Notes: generated by a model not told the origin, from the letters alone. Numbered from the stretch's first letter, positions 1 through 7,034 are shown. The stretch: DNA of 13,332 nucleotides from AV17 sp046262735 (GCA_046262735.1 JBHEMD010000105.1:1-13332); one strand, 5' to 3'. Program-made: numbers and translations.

Positions 1-603
1 GTCTATTGCCAGGATAACGAGCTGAGCTGGTTCAAATGGGAGCGCGATGAAAAAGCGAGCCAGCTCCTTGAGTTCACCAAAACTTTGATTCGGCTCCGCC
101 GCGAGCATCCGGTTTTCCGCCGGCCGAAATTTTTTCAGGGACGGCGCGTCCGCGGCGGCGACATCAAGGACGTGATGTGGTTCAACCCGGGCGGCAACGA
201 AATGACTGAGGAAGAATGGAATTCGCCCTTCGTGCGCTGTCTCGGCATGCTGCTCAGCGGTGATGCGTCCGATATCACCGACGTTGAAGGCAACCCGGTG
301 CGCGACGATACCTTTTTTTTCCTGATCAACGCGCACTACGATAAGATCCCCTTCATGCTGCCGGGCGAAGAACATCTCCAGTGGGAACTGATCCTCGACA
401 CGATGGAGGACGCTGGCTTTCTCGCGCAGCCCCGCACGCTGTCCTCCGGGGACGATGTCGATCTTGGCGCACGCGCCGCCTGTTTATTGAAGTTGACCCG
501 CGGCTTGCAACCTCAGGCGCGTCAGGAATCGTGGCGCAAACGCCCGGTCGGTTTGCCCGAAGCCACGAGCGCGGACGAAGAGCGCGCCGGCGGGCGGCAA
601 TGA
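1..603 (+). CDS. glgX: Glycogen debranching enzyme GlgX, C-terminal part (5' end outside window)
   Basis: The reading frame is open from base 1 and ends at TGA 601-603, giving the last 200 residues of an enzyme of about 700. GlgX is a GH13 isoamylase-type enzyme that hydrolyses alpha-1,6 branches of glycogen trimmed by phosphorylase, in the cytoplasm. The fragment opens with a CQDNELSWFKW stretch, the usual GlgX motif (YCQDNE.SW..W) after the catalytic barrel. It continues with LIRLRREHPVFRR, then FFQGRR, DVMWFNPGG and EEEWN, all in the family order. The C-terminal beta domain follows, with the typical GN.V.DDTF..L.NAHYD and LPG...W.L.LDT pattern. The last dozen residues (SADEERAGGRQ) are a low-complexity polar tail. 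A run of eight T lies inside the gene near 313-320 without breaking the frame. I am confident of family and frame; the barrel cannot be inspected. Confidence 0.93.
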   Translation, partial: VYCQDNELSWFKWERDEKASQLLEFTKTLIRLRREHPVFRRPKFFQGRRVRGGDIKDVMWFNPGGNEMTEEEWNSPFVRCLGMLLSGDASDITDVEGNPVRDDTFFFLINAHYDKIPFMLPGEEHLQWELILDTMEDAGFLAQPRTLSSGDDVDLGARAACLLKLTRGLQPQARQESWRKRPVGLPEATSADEERAGGRQ

Positions 604-720
604 ACGATATTCTCTTGAACGCAAAATTGCAGCGAAAGACGAATTTAGTGTAGAAGTAATGTTGAACGAGTGCACGACGGCGCGTTTCTCGCGCTCAATC
701 GTTCTAAGGTTGTTTTGGCT

Positions 721-1185
721 ATGACACCGACCTCCTTCGTAGTCGTTGCCGACCGCGGCAGCTTGAAAGCATATCGGGTGGATGAAACGCCTACCCGCGG
801 GCCGAGCCTCCATCTCGTGCAGGCGCTCAATCTCACCGACGCGCATGGGAAATTGATCGACAAGCTGACCGATCTCGCCGGCAGATTTCCGGTCAGCGAC
901 GGCGGCGCACGGCAGCATCATGCCGCCTCAATCGCCGAGAGCAAACTGGAGAACGAGACCGACCGACGCATCTTAAAACAACTCGCCGATCAGATCGAAA
1001 AGGTCGTGAACGAGAACGGCACTGCAGGCTGGTCGTTTGCCGCGCCCTCAGAAATTCATTCCGCCATTGTCGATCTACTGCCCGGCCGTATCCGCGACCT
1101 CATCGTCGAACATGTGAAATCCGATTTGGTTAAAATCGAACCGGCGAAATTATCGAACCATTTTCGCTCGCTGCGGGAGATTTGA
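721..1185 (+). CDS. Host-attachment / baeRF-like protein
   Basis: This 154-residue soluble protein resembles the 'protein required for attachment to host cells' family (Host_attach, PF10116), which I recall as related to the bacterial eRF1-like (baeRF) proteins. The N-terminus FVVVADRGSLKAYRV is the family's opening beta strand and turn (VVADg..a..y). A polar middle with GGARQHHAA follows. The second half has ETDRRILKQLADQIEKVV, then FAAPSEIHSAIVDLLPGRIRDLI and a final LVKIEPAKLSNHF, matching the family's 'aPp..lG.LR..L...v...v..e..kDLt' ending. I chose ATG 721 because family proteins begin just before the first strand; a GTG at 670 would add 17 residues without family character. The gene follows glgX after 117 bases and precedes an HPF/RaiA gene, so a ribosome-related role is possible. 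The family function is not settled, and the name should not be read as evidence for adhesion. Confidence 0.8.
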   Translation: MTPTSFVVVADRGSLKAYRVDETPTRGPSLHLVQALNLTDAHGKLIDKLTDLAGRFPVSDGGARQHHAASIAESKLENETDRRILKQLADQIEKVVNENGTAGWSFAAPSEIHSAIVDLLPGRIRDLIVEHVKSDLVKIEPAKLSNHFRSLREI

Positions 1186-1244
1186 GATGCGTTTTTTCAT
1201 TCGCACTCGGTCGCTCTGAAGGTTTAAGTTTCCAAGCACCGACC

Positions 1245-1577
1245 ATGCAACTTCCCGTCAACATTACCTACCGCGGCTTGGAAAAATCAGACAAGATCGA
1301 CAATCTCATTTTGGATTACGCAACGCGTCTTGAAAAATTTTGCGATCACATCAACCGCTGCGACGTGGCGATTGAGCAAACCAATCGCACCCATCACAAA
1401 GGCAATCCTTACCGTTGCCGCATCGACGTAACCGTCGCCCCGCGCCACGAACTCGTCTCCGACGAACAGCAAATGGACAACGGTTCCCACGAGCCGCTCA
1501 ACAAAGTCATCCACGATGCCTTCAAAACCATGGAGCGCCAGCTTCGCCACCTGGTCGAGAAACAACGGCGTGAGTAG
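1245..1577 (+). CDS. HPF/RaiA-family ribosome-associated protein (short form)
   Basis: This 110-residue protein has the S30AE fold signature: VNITYRGLEKSDKIDNLIL, then YATRLEKF (I.YRgl..sd.i...I.....kLekf), and a middle strand pair NPYRCRIDVTV. The last helix, HEPLNKVIHDAFKTMERQL, matches the family's 'd...Ai..af....rql' helix. Such proteins bind the 30S decoding centre and either dimerise or inactivate ribosomes in stationary phase or stress. It lacks the C-terminal dimerisation domain of long HPF, so it is HPF- or RaiA-like; sequence alone does not decide which. ATG 1245 is preferred because the domain begins directly there; an in-frame TTG at 1182 would overlap the previous stop and add 21 unlike residues. 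No clear ribosome binding site is visible. It lies 59 bases after the baeRF-like gene and is probably co-transcribed. Confidence 0.87.
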   Translation: MQLPVNITYRGLEKSDKIDNLILDYATRLEKFCDHINRCDVAIEQTNRTHHKGNPYRCRIDVTVAPRHELVSDEQQMDNGSHEPLNKVIHDAFKTMERQLRHLVEKQRRE

Positions 1578-1594
1578 CGCTCGATTTCTGTGGG

Positions 1595-1613
1595 GGGAAG
1601 CGGCTCGCTTCCC
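1595..1613. terminator. Hairpin between convergent genes, possible bidirectional terminator
   Basis: GGGAAGCG and CGCTTCCC form a perfect 8-bp stem around a GCT loop, 17 bases after the HPF/RaiA stop and 110 bases past the end of the convergent DUF2142 gene. There is no T-run on either side, so intrinsic termination is doubtful; it may only protect the 3' end. A second, looser pair (GGGCGC at 1661-1666, GCGCCC at 1683-1688) lies in the same gap. Confidence 0.35.
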
Positions 1614-1722
1614 ATGGGAGGCGCGCGGTCAGCTCGAGTGAGCCACCGGAATATCGCGGCGGGCGCCTAGATAATTGTCGATGCGCCCTTTGCCAAGGCC
1701 AGGGCAGGCCACGCGCTCGCGC

Positions 1723-3231
1723 TCACATGTGAAACCAGTTGTAGGGACTGGAGAAAGCGACGCGATTCGCAAACGCATCCGCGGCCATAACGATAATCAT
1801 GACAACGCCCAGCACCGGCAAAAGAAGAAACGGCCAGCGCTGGAGGAGCCGGTCCAAACCGTAAACGTAAACGAGCGCGAACGGAACCAATGCACCGAGC
1901 ATGAGACGGCCCTGGAAAAAATACGGCCGGGCGCGCGAGGGATTGATGCAGTTGCCAAAGTCGAATTGAAGGGAGAGCAGCGCGAGGAAGACGACGGCTG
2001 CGATCACGCTGGCCGCGGCGAGCCACAGCACGCGCCGCTGCCCCGGATCGGGATTGCGACGGAGCAAAAGCGAACCGATCGCAACGGCAGAGAGCGCAAT
2101 CGAGCTGAGAACATAAAACAGATTCAGCCAGACTGACCCAATCGTGTGCCCGTGCCACATGAATTCGCCGCGCCAGAAACTGGCGAGCAATTCGGAAGAA
2201 AACGTCCAAAATCCGGCGGCGGTAAAAATTGGATGTGGCCACCATTGTGCGATCGGTTTCGCGGTCCAGCCGAGTAATTGCGCTTTCGTCGCGGCACCGG
2301 TGAAGTCGCCGAAATTAATCTTGGTCCAGATCGCCCAGGCGGCCATTGGAACGAGCGCCGAAAAAATGAGCGCGAGCAGTGCTGCTGCCCCGTGGCGAAG
2401 TTTGCCGGCACGGATTTGGCCGAAGCAGCAAAATGCGATTGCCGCAAACGCGACCAACACGAGCGGCAAATTGCTCGCCTTGGTCAGATAAGCAGCGGCA
2501 ATCGTTATCCCGGTGAGAACGCCGAGACCCAGAGAATATCGATCTTCTCGAAGCCAACGTGTGAGACAGATGAACGCGGCGCCGAAACAGATCGGGGAGA
2601 GGACATCATTCTCGATTCCGTAAAAAGCGTCCTGCGGCAGAAAGGCGATCAACAGCGGCACGGCAACCCGCAGATCCGGTCGGTTCGCGAACACACGCTG
2701 AGCGGCCACATAACTGAGCCACACGAGCAGCGCAGCCAGCGGAACGTTCACAAGTCGCGTCCAATACAGCAATGTGCCGTGCTTCAACCCGGCGAGCTTG
2801 CCAAAATCGAACCAGAGTCCGGCCGCTAAATAATAGAGCGGCGGTTGCGAAGATTCCTGGTTCGGTGTGCGTCCCCAGATTTGTTCGACGGTGGCTATGG
2901 TCGGCGCGACCTCTTCGGCCGGATGCGTCCAGAACGGACCGTAATCGCCGCCGGGAAGATCTTCCGGCACGGCGAGATATTCCGGCGATGCATACCACGC
3001 GAGATAGGGAAGCGTCTCGGGCGAGATCAGCTCCGGCCCGCGCGGAAAATAGCCGGAGCTGTACTTGATCACGAGATCGAAATGCCGCCGTTCATCGACG
3101 TTATTGAAAAACGGGAACGCGGCCGCAAAGACGAACACGCGCGCGCCGGCGAGAGCGCAGAGAACAAAAACCGCGAATCGTTCGGTCTGCCGCGAAAGCG
3201 AATGCGCACTCAACGCGTGTCGCGATGCCAT
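1723..3231 (-). CDS. DUF2142 polytopic membrane protein (GT-C-like glycosyltransferase family)
   Basis: This 502-residue membrane protein has roughly ten to twelve hydrophobic segments. It fits DUF2142, a family with the layout of lipid-linked GT-C glycosyltransferases: an acidic motif right after the first TM helix (FFNNVDERRHF, residues 41-51), a long extracytoplasmic loop ending in ESSQPPLYY (126-134), a conserved ND before TM (208-209), and QGRLML (440-445) near the C-terminus. In related families D46/E47 would hold the metal or lipid-sugar phosphate. A role in transferring a sugar to an envelope polymer is inferred; the substrate is unknown. Its ATG start lies inside the 3' end of the upstream six-TM gene (22-base overlap in another frame), so the two are probably translationally coupled. 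It ends convergent to the HPF/RaiA gene. Confidence 0.83.
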   Translation of the reverse strand: MASRHALSAHSLSRQTERFAVFVLCALAGARVFVFAAAFPFFNNVDERRHFDLVIKYSSGYFPRGPELISPETLPYLAWYASPEYLAVPEDLPGGDYGPFWTHPAEEVAPTIATVEQIWGRTPNQESSQPPLYYLAAGLWFDFGKLAGLKHGTLLYWTRLVNVPLAALLVWLSYVAAQRVFANRPDLRVAVPLLIAFLPQDAFYGIENDVLSPICFGAAFICLTRWLREDRYSLGLGVLTGITIAAAYLTKASNLPLVLVAFAAIAFCCFGQIRAGKLRHGAAALLALIFSALVPMAAWAIWTKINFGDFTGAATKAQLLGWTAKPIAQWWPHPIFTAAGFWTFSSELLASFWRGEFMWHGHTIGSVWLNLFYVLSSIALSAVAIGSLLLRRNPDPGQRRVLWLAAASVIAAVVFLALLSLQFDFGNCINPSRARPYFFQGRLMLGALVPFALVYVYGLDRLLQRWPFLLLPVLGVVMIIVMAADAFANRVAFSSPYNWFHM

Positions 3232-3896
3232 TCCTGCCGTGCTGCTGTAATTAAGGGCACGAGCGTCCTGAAAAAGCGAAGGACATAGAGGAGATAAACG
3301 GCGAGCGCGACGAACTGTGCCGCTGCCAGCCAGACATGGCCGCTTCGCACAATGAACAATTCAGGGCGAATCTGAATCGCCATCACGGAAATGAGATTGA
3401 AAACGAACAGGCCCGGAAGAAGCAGGAGGATGTTCAGCCGCTGGTCGCGCCGCACGACGGCGTAGAGCCGGCTGCTCGCTTCGCCCCCGGCTTCGCGTTC
3501 GCGCGCGTGAATCAGCCGCAGATCGTAAATAAAAAGCAGCCACACCACCGCGGCGTAAACGGTGGCGATACCGAACCAGCCGCGCGGGTTGTTGAGCCGG
3601 GTGAAGAGGAGCGATTCACCCAGCGCGCAGGCGATGTAAAAAAAATTGTGCCCGAATTCCAATGGCCAGCGGATGAGCGTGAGCGTGTGCGCGATCGAAC
3701 GCGACCAAAAGACAAAAATGATCACCAGCCCGGCGGCGGCGTAAAGCCAGAAGGCGCTTTGGTCGAAGCCGAAGACGGCGCGCGTATTGTCGATCAAGAA
3801 AAAGAGGGCAACGCCCTGGATGATGCTCGCCAGGGTGAGTTCGACTCCGATGACGATCGAATCAAGGTCCCGACGTTCCTCTCCCGCTGCGCTCAC
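3210..3896 (-). CDS. Six-TM membrane protein of unknown function
   Basis: I do not recognise this 228-residue protein. It has six clear hydrophobic segments at about residues 14-36, 47-65, 80-99, 107-127, 154-176 and 187-207, a charged loop rich in Arg and Glu (130-153) and a basic C-terminus. Lengths and spacing are regular, with little outside the membrane, so it is an integral inner-membrane protein. The proposed start is GTG 3896. A GGGAGAGGA stretch inside the coding region lies about ten bases before a TTG at residue 11, so translation could begin there and the protein be ten residues shorter. Its last 22 bases overlap the DUF2142 start, which suggests a two-gene unit and a shared job in envelope glycan or lipid handling; that role is inference from position only. 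Confidence 0.75.
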   Translation of the reverse strand: MSAAGEERRDLDSIVIGVELTLASIIQGVALFFLIDNTRAVFGFDQSAFWLYAAAGLVIIFVFWSRSIAHTLTLIRWPLEFGHNFFYIACALGESLLFTRLNNPRGWFGIATVYAAVVWLLFIYDLRLIHAREREAGGEASSRLYAVVRRDQRLNILLLLPGLFVFNLISVMAIQIRPELFIVRSGHVWLAAAQFVALAVYLLYVLRFFRTLVPLITAARQEWHRDTR

Positions 3897-3905
3897 GACT
3901 GCGAC

Positions 3906-3934
3906 TCGTACCCATTGCCTGCCACTACTGTCAA
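3906..3934 (-). promoter_or_regulatory. Candidate promoter for the membrane-protein pair
   Basis: On the - strand a perfect TTGACA (3934-3929) lies 18 bases before a poor -10, TACGAG (3910-3905 region), just upstream of the GTG at 3896. The -35 is convincing and the -10 is weak. Confidence 0.2.
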
Positions 3935-3967
3935 GCTGCGGTGAACGGTCGAACTTGAGCGAAACGA

Positions 3968-3997
3968 AACCGGCGCTCGCTGCGGCGAGCGCCGGTT
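3968..3997 (-). terminator. Strong intrinsic terminator of the PKD-protein gene
   Basis: AACCGGCGCTCGC and its exact complement GCGAGCGCCGGTT form a perfect 13-bp GC-rich stem with a 4-base loop (3981-3984). It lies 34 bases beyond the stop of the - strand secreted-protein gene. Read on the - strand, the stem is followed by TTTCGTTT, a usable though broken U-tract, so it should stop - strand transcripts before the membrane-protein pair. Confidence 0.75.
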
Positions 3998-4030
3998 AAA
4001 CGAAGCAGACGTTGAAGAAACCGAGCGTGC

Positions 4031-4399
4031 TTATCCTCCGCAGCGCAATGTTTGGAACGTGACCGGATCCGTGAAGGATCGGCTGCCCTTCATCACTTTC
4101 ACTACTGCCGTGACGTTCACTTCGTCAGGATAGGTGGTGGTGACGGTCGGGTTGCTGCTCGGAGCGGTATCGAAGATGCCGTCGCCGTTCAGATCCCAGG
4201 TGTACTGGACGTTTCGTGGCGGATTCAGCGTAGCGCTCAGCGTGACTTGAACGAAATCGCCGCCCTGGCATTGCTGATCTTCGACAAAGGCGGTCAAAGT
4301 CGCTGCGCTGGCAGTCTGACTACCGGCGAACGCGAAACCCAGGACCATCAGGCCCATGAGTGCCGCTCTGTTTGATTTGAACCGATTGTTTTTCATCAT
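4031..4399 (-). CDS. Small secreted protein with a PKD-like beta domain
   Basis: From the ATG-ATG pair at 4399/4396 the product is 121-122 residues. A lysine/arginine-rich n-region and hydrophobic core (LMGLMVLGFAFAG) lead to a signal-peptidase site at ASA before ATLTAF, about 31 residues in. The mature domain of about 90 residues has VQYTWDLNGDGIFDT and a later TYPDEVNVTAVVKV, the W-D-x-N-G-D-G turn and final strand of a PKD/Ig-like fold. Cysteines at its start (QQCQGG) and end (LRCGG) could form a disulfide. The D-x-N-x-D-G turn might also bind calcium. The reading frame extends further upstream but that part lacks signal-peptide character, so I take the start before MKNNRFK. Role unknown: probably an exported, surface or periplasmic single-domain protein. 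Confidence 0.78.
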   Translation of the reverse strand: MMKNNRFKSNRAALMGLMVLGFAFAGSQTASAATLTAFVEDQQCQGGDFVQVTLSATLNPPRNVQYTWDLNGDGIFDTAPSSNPTVTTTYPDEVNVTAVVKVMKGSRSFTDPVTFQTLRCGG

Positions 4400-4551
4400 T
4401 GGGGTTTTGTTGTGTGTCGTTTGTTGTTTCGTGTGACTTGCTCTGGGGTTGAGACGTATCCGATGCCCCAATCACTTCTCCATCGCAAAGCGGGAAAGGT
4501 AACGCGGCTGTTACTCGACCGTTAAAGCGCCGTGTCGCTGCCGCTCAATGG

Positions 4552-4628
4552 TGGCGTGCCTGGAGGGATTCGAACCCCCAACCTTCTGATCCGAAGTCAG
4601 ATGCTCTATCCAGTTGAGCTACAGACAC
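4552..4628 (-). tRNA. tRNA-Arg (anticodon TCG), 3' CCA encoded
   Basis: Read on the - strand, the acceptor arms are GTGTCTG and CAGGCAC (one G-T pair), the D-arm GCTC...GAGC, the anticodon stem TCTGA/TCAGA around loop CTTCGGA, and the T-arm GGGGG-TTCGAAT-CCCTC. Loop positions 34-36 are TCG, reading the CGA codon (and CGG by wobble), hence arginine. The discriminator is G at 4555 and the CCA end is encoded at 4554-4552. Confidence 0.97.
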
Positions 4629-4771
4629 CGCTGACGAGGGACAATCAGGGAAAAGTCGCGATTTGCCATAGTAAAAAATCCATCTTGCAACGGCAGCGCC
4701 ACGAATGAGTTCCGCGGATTCTCTTCATAATAGCATTGACTTTGCGGGAAAACTCCCGACACGATGGCGCT

Positions 4772-6580
4772 GTGAAAGCACCCTGTTCAAGCTTTGTGCA
4801 ACGGTGGTACCAGCCAGCCGGAGCGGCGCTCATCACGGCGCTCATCGTGGGCTTACCGCTCGGGAATGCGCAGGCGCAAACGGCCGCGACCGAAGGCTTG
4901 TGGACGACGCTGCCGTACGAAGTGGCGATCAACCCGGTGCACGTCGGTCTCCTGCATACGGGCAAAGTCCTGGTTGTCGCCGGCACAGAGGCCGGAGCGA
5001 TTGAAGAACCCCTGGCGGCCGTCTGGGATTGGCAAAATGGAACATTCGCCGTCCAGACGCTGCTGTGGGACGTGTTCTGCAGCGGGATGGCGGCTATGCC
5101 CGATGGGCGGATTCTGCTTGCCGGCGGCTCGACCAATTACAACCCATTTTACGGAGAGCCGCGGGCCGCCGTATTTGATCCGGCGACGGAGCAGTTTAGT
5201 CAGGTTGAAAGCATGGCGCATGGCCGCTTCTACGCCACGGTGACAGCGCTCGGCGACGGCACTGTGATGACATTCTCGGGGCTAACCGAGGTGGGGGAGA
5301 GTAATAACGCGGTCGAGATTTACGGCGTGAAATCAGGATGGAGCGCAGAATACCTCGCACCCTGGAGTCCGCCGAACTATCCGAGGATGCATCTGTTGCC
5401 TAGCGGGAAGGTGTTGTACACCGGGAACACGCCCAGCTCGAATCTCTTCTCGCCCTCGACGAAAGCATGGACTATGGACATAGCCACGACCGTCTACGGC
5501 AAAAGACGCAAGGCTGGCGGCTCGGTTCTGCTCCCGCTGCGCGCTGAAAACGGTTTCCTTCCGCGCGTCCTCATCGTGGGTGGCAACGACCCGGACCTCC
5601 CGACCGCAACCAACACGGCGGAAATCATTGATATGTCGGTGCGGCGGCCCAGCTGGAGAGCGGTTGCGCCGATGTCGTTGCCGCGCGTCCAAATGAACGC
5701 GACGATTCTGCCCACTGGCAAGGTGCTCGCTCTCGGTGGCTCCGAAGTAAATGAGGACCCTACCACGGCGAGCCTGCCTGCCGATTTGTTCGATCCAGTG
5801 ACGGAGACCTGGTCGTCGGCAGGAATCGCCACCTATCCGCGGCTCTATCATTCCGTCTCGCTGCTTTTACCTGATGCGACCGTGTGGGTGGCGGGTAGCA
5901 ATCCAGATTTTGGGATTTACGAGGAGCACATGGAGATCTATTCACCGGCATACCTGTTTACGACTGATGACGGCGGCAATGTCGTTCCGGCAGTCCGGCC
6001 AGTGATCACGAGCGTTACTCCTGAGATCGGTGTCAAGAGAACATTTTCGATCCAGACGCCGGACTCGGCCGATATCAGTGCCGTCGTGCTAATTCGGCCG
6101 GGCTCTCCCACCCACGCCTTTGACCAGGAACAGCGACTCGTCGGTCTTTCTTTCAGCCAATCCGCTCCCGGGACACTGACCGCGACCGCGCCGCCCAATG
6201 GGTTCATCGCGCCGCCAGGTTACTATATGGTCTTCATTTTGAATCAGGCGGGAGTCCCCTCGGTGGCAAAATTTGTTCGCCTTAGCTCGAAACCGACCAA
6301 CCTGCCGCCAGATGGGACGATTACTTCTCCAGTCGGTGACGTCGCGATTCAGGCCGGCCAGTCAGTTGATTTTGCCAGCACCGCGACCGATCCCGACGGC
6401 TCGGTCGCCACATACAGATGGATCTTCCCAGAGGGAACGCCGTCGTCCAGCCTGGAGCAGAATCCCGGTCTCGTCACATTCTCGGAGCCCGGCGTCTATT
6501 CCGTGTCGATGACGGCCTTTGATAACGTCAACGTGAACGATCAGAGTCCGCCCACTCGCATCATTACTGTGCAACCGTAA
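4772..6580 (+). CDS. Secreted galactose oxidase/glyoxal oxidase-like copper radical oxidase with PKD domain
   Basis: From GTG 4772 the product is 602 residues: a signal peptide (TM-like stretch GAALITALIVGL, cleavage near NAQA), a seven-bladed kelch propeller, a DUF1929 E-set domain and a C-terminal PKD domain (about 508-602). All five residues that build the galactose oxidase centre are present: Cys103 in DVFCSGMAAMPDGR and Tyr154 in GRFYATV (the Cys-Tyr thioether pair), Tyr359-His360 in RLYHSVSLLLPD, and His448 in PTHAFDQEQR. Such enzymes oxidise primary alcohols or aldehydes and release hydrogen peroxide outside the cytoplasm; the substrate cannot be read here. An upstream in-frame TTG at 4736 would add 12 polar residues before the signal peptide, so GTG 4772 is preferred. 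TTGACT at 4736-4741 could be a -35 for a nearly leaderless mRNA. It is a stand-alone gene beside tRNA-Arg. Confidence 0.88.
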   Translation: MKAPCSSFVQRWYQPAGAALITALIVGLPLGNAQAQTAATEGLWTTLPYEVAINPVHVGLLHTGKVLVVAGTEAGAIEEPLAAVWDWQNGTFAVQTLLWDVFCSGMAAMPDGRILLAGGSTNYNPFYGEPRAAVFDPATEQFSQVESMAHGRFYATVTALGDGTVMTFSGLTEVGESNNAVEIYGVKSGWSAEYLAPWSPPNYPRMHLLPSGKVLYTGNTPSSNLFSPSTKAWTMDIATTVYGKRRKAGGSVLLPLRAENGFLPRVLIVGGNDPDLPTATNTAEIIDMSVRRPSWRAVAPMSLPRVQMNATILPTGKVLALGGSEVNEDPTTASLPADLFDPVTETWSSAGIATYPRLYHSVSLLLPDATVWVAGSNPDFGIYEEHMEIYSPAYLFTTDDGGNVVPAVRPVITSVTPEIGVKRTFSIQTPDSADISAVVLIRPGSPTHAFDQEQRLVGLSFSQSAPGTLTATAPPNGFIAPPGYYMVFILNQAGVPSVAKFVRLSSKPTNLPPDGTITSPVGDVAIQAGQSVDFASTATDPDGSVATYRWIFPEGTPSSSLEQNPGLVTFSEPGVYSVSMTAFDNVNVNDQSPPTRIITVQP

Positions 6581-6604
6581 CGGTTTAAGCCGCGCGACGA
6601 TCGC

Positions 6605-6615
6605 TAAGATCGACA
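6605..6615 (+). repeat. TAAGATCGACA word, copy 1
   Basis: This 11-base word directly precedes an ATG (6616) that opens only a 48-codon frame. The same word sits before the homoaconitase ATG (10104) and 4 bases before the dehydrogenase ATG (12220). Here it lies 25 bases after the oxidase stop, and no convincing + strand gene follows it. Confidence 0.4.
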
Positions 6616-6663
6616 ATGTCCGGCGGGCAAGTGCCGCTTCGGGAAGGACGAAATCTAAATGCC

Positions 6664-6834
6664 TTAGGCGAGGAGAAAATTGGTTTCGTCGAGCGCGACG
6701 ATAATTTCGCAGCCGGCGAGCAGCTTCTCCAGATCGGTCAGCTCGCGCACCGATTCAGTGTTTAGAAATCGTTCCCAGAAGTTCGGTGTGGCGGCGCGAA
6801 ATTCTGATTGGCCAAAAAGATCAACGGTCTGCAT
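6664..6834 (-). CDS. Small protein of 56 residues, unknown family
   Basis: ATG 6834 to TAA 6664 encodes 56 residues starting MQTVDLFGQSEFRAA and ending LDETNFLLA. I do not recognise a family. The composition is protein-like: an aromatic N-terminal part (FWERFLN), an amphipathic helix ELTDLEKLLAGC, and a hydrophobic strand EIIVAL. An in-frame TAA lies 12 bases upstream of the ATG, so the start is well bounded. No ribosome binding site is visible. It lies downstream of tRNA-His on the same strand, 84 bases away, and could be read from the tRNA promoter. An overlapping 48-codon + strand frame (6616-6762) competes; its sequence is less protein-like, so I favour the - strand. Confidence 0.5.
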   Translation of the reverse strand: MQTVDLFGQSEFRAATPNFWERFLNTESVRELTDLEKLLAGCEIIVALDETNFLLA

Positions 6835-6918
6835 GTGCGGAAGCTTTTAGCACCCATTGTGCCACCACCCGGCGGTTGCGCAGATGCTGAGCCGCAATCC
6901 GCAATCAGCACTTGAACG

Positions 6919-6991
6919 GGTGGCCGACGGGACTCGAACCCGCAACAACCAGAACCACAATCTGGGGCTCTACCATTGAGCTACGGCCACC
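6919..6991 (-). tRNA. tRNA-His (anticodon GTG)
   Basis: On the - strand, acceptor GTGGCCG pairs with CGGCCAC, and the extra G at 6991 (G-1) faces the discriminator C at 6919, as is diagnostic of bacterial tRNA-His. The D-arm is GCTC...GAGC, the anticodon stem CCAGA/TCTGG with loop TTGTGGT, and the T-arm CGGG-TTCGAGT-CCCG. The anticodon is GTG. The CCA end is not encoded (CGT follows the discriminator and one C). Confidence 0.96.
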
Positions 6992-7006
6992 ATTTCGGAG
7001 CGGTGG

Positions 7007-7034
7007 AACTTAGATTTTGGAGCGCAGATTGCAA
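7007..7034 (-). promoter_or_regulatory. Candidate promoter for tRNA-His
   Basis: On the - strand, TTGCAA (7034-7029) and TAAGTT (7012-7007) are separated by 16 bases and end 15 bases before the tRNA 5' G. The hexamers match the sigma-70 consensus only partly, but the position suits a tRNA promoter. Confidence 0.3.

Noticed and set aside
313..320. Run of eight T in glgX as a possible frameshift site
   Set aside because: The glgX frame is intact before and after it and family motifs continue in the same frame, so programmed slippage is not needed.
484..921. 145-codon - strand frame over the glgX end and the baeRF-like start
   Set aside because: Antisense to two recognisable proteins and without a domain of its own.
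1182..1244. Upstream TTG start for the HPF/RaiA gene
   Set aside because: The 21 extra residues are unlike the family, whose domain begins right at ATG 1245.
4645..5136. 163-codon - strand frame over the oxidase start
   Set aside because: Covers the signal peptide and first kelch blade of a gene with strong motifs; no family match for the antisense product.
6616..6762. 48-codon + strand frame right after TAAGATCGACA copy 1
   Set aside because: Despite the matching upstream word, the sequence is polar and featureless and overlaps the more protein-like 56-codon - strand frame; kept only as an alternative.
6885..6910. TGCTGA/TCAGCA inverted repeat downstream of tRNA-His
   Set aside because: Only 6 bp with a 14-base loop and no T-run; too weak to call a terminator.
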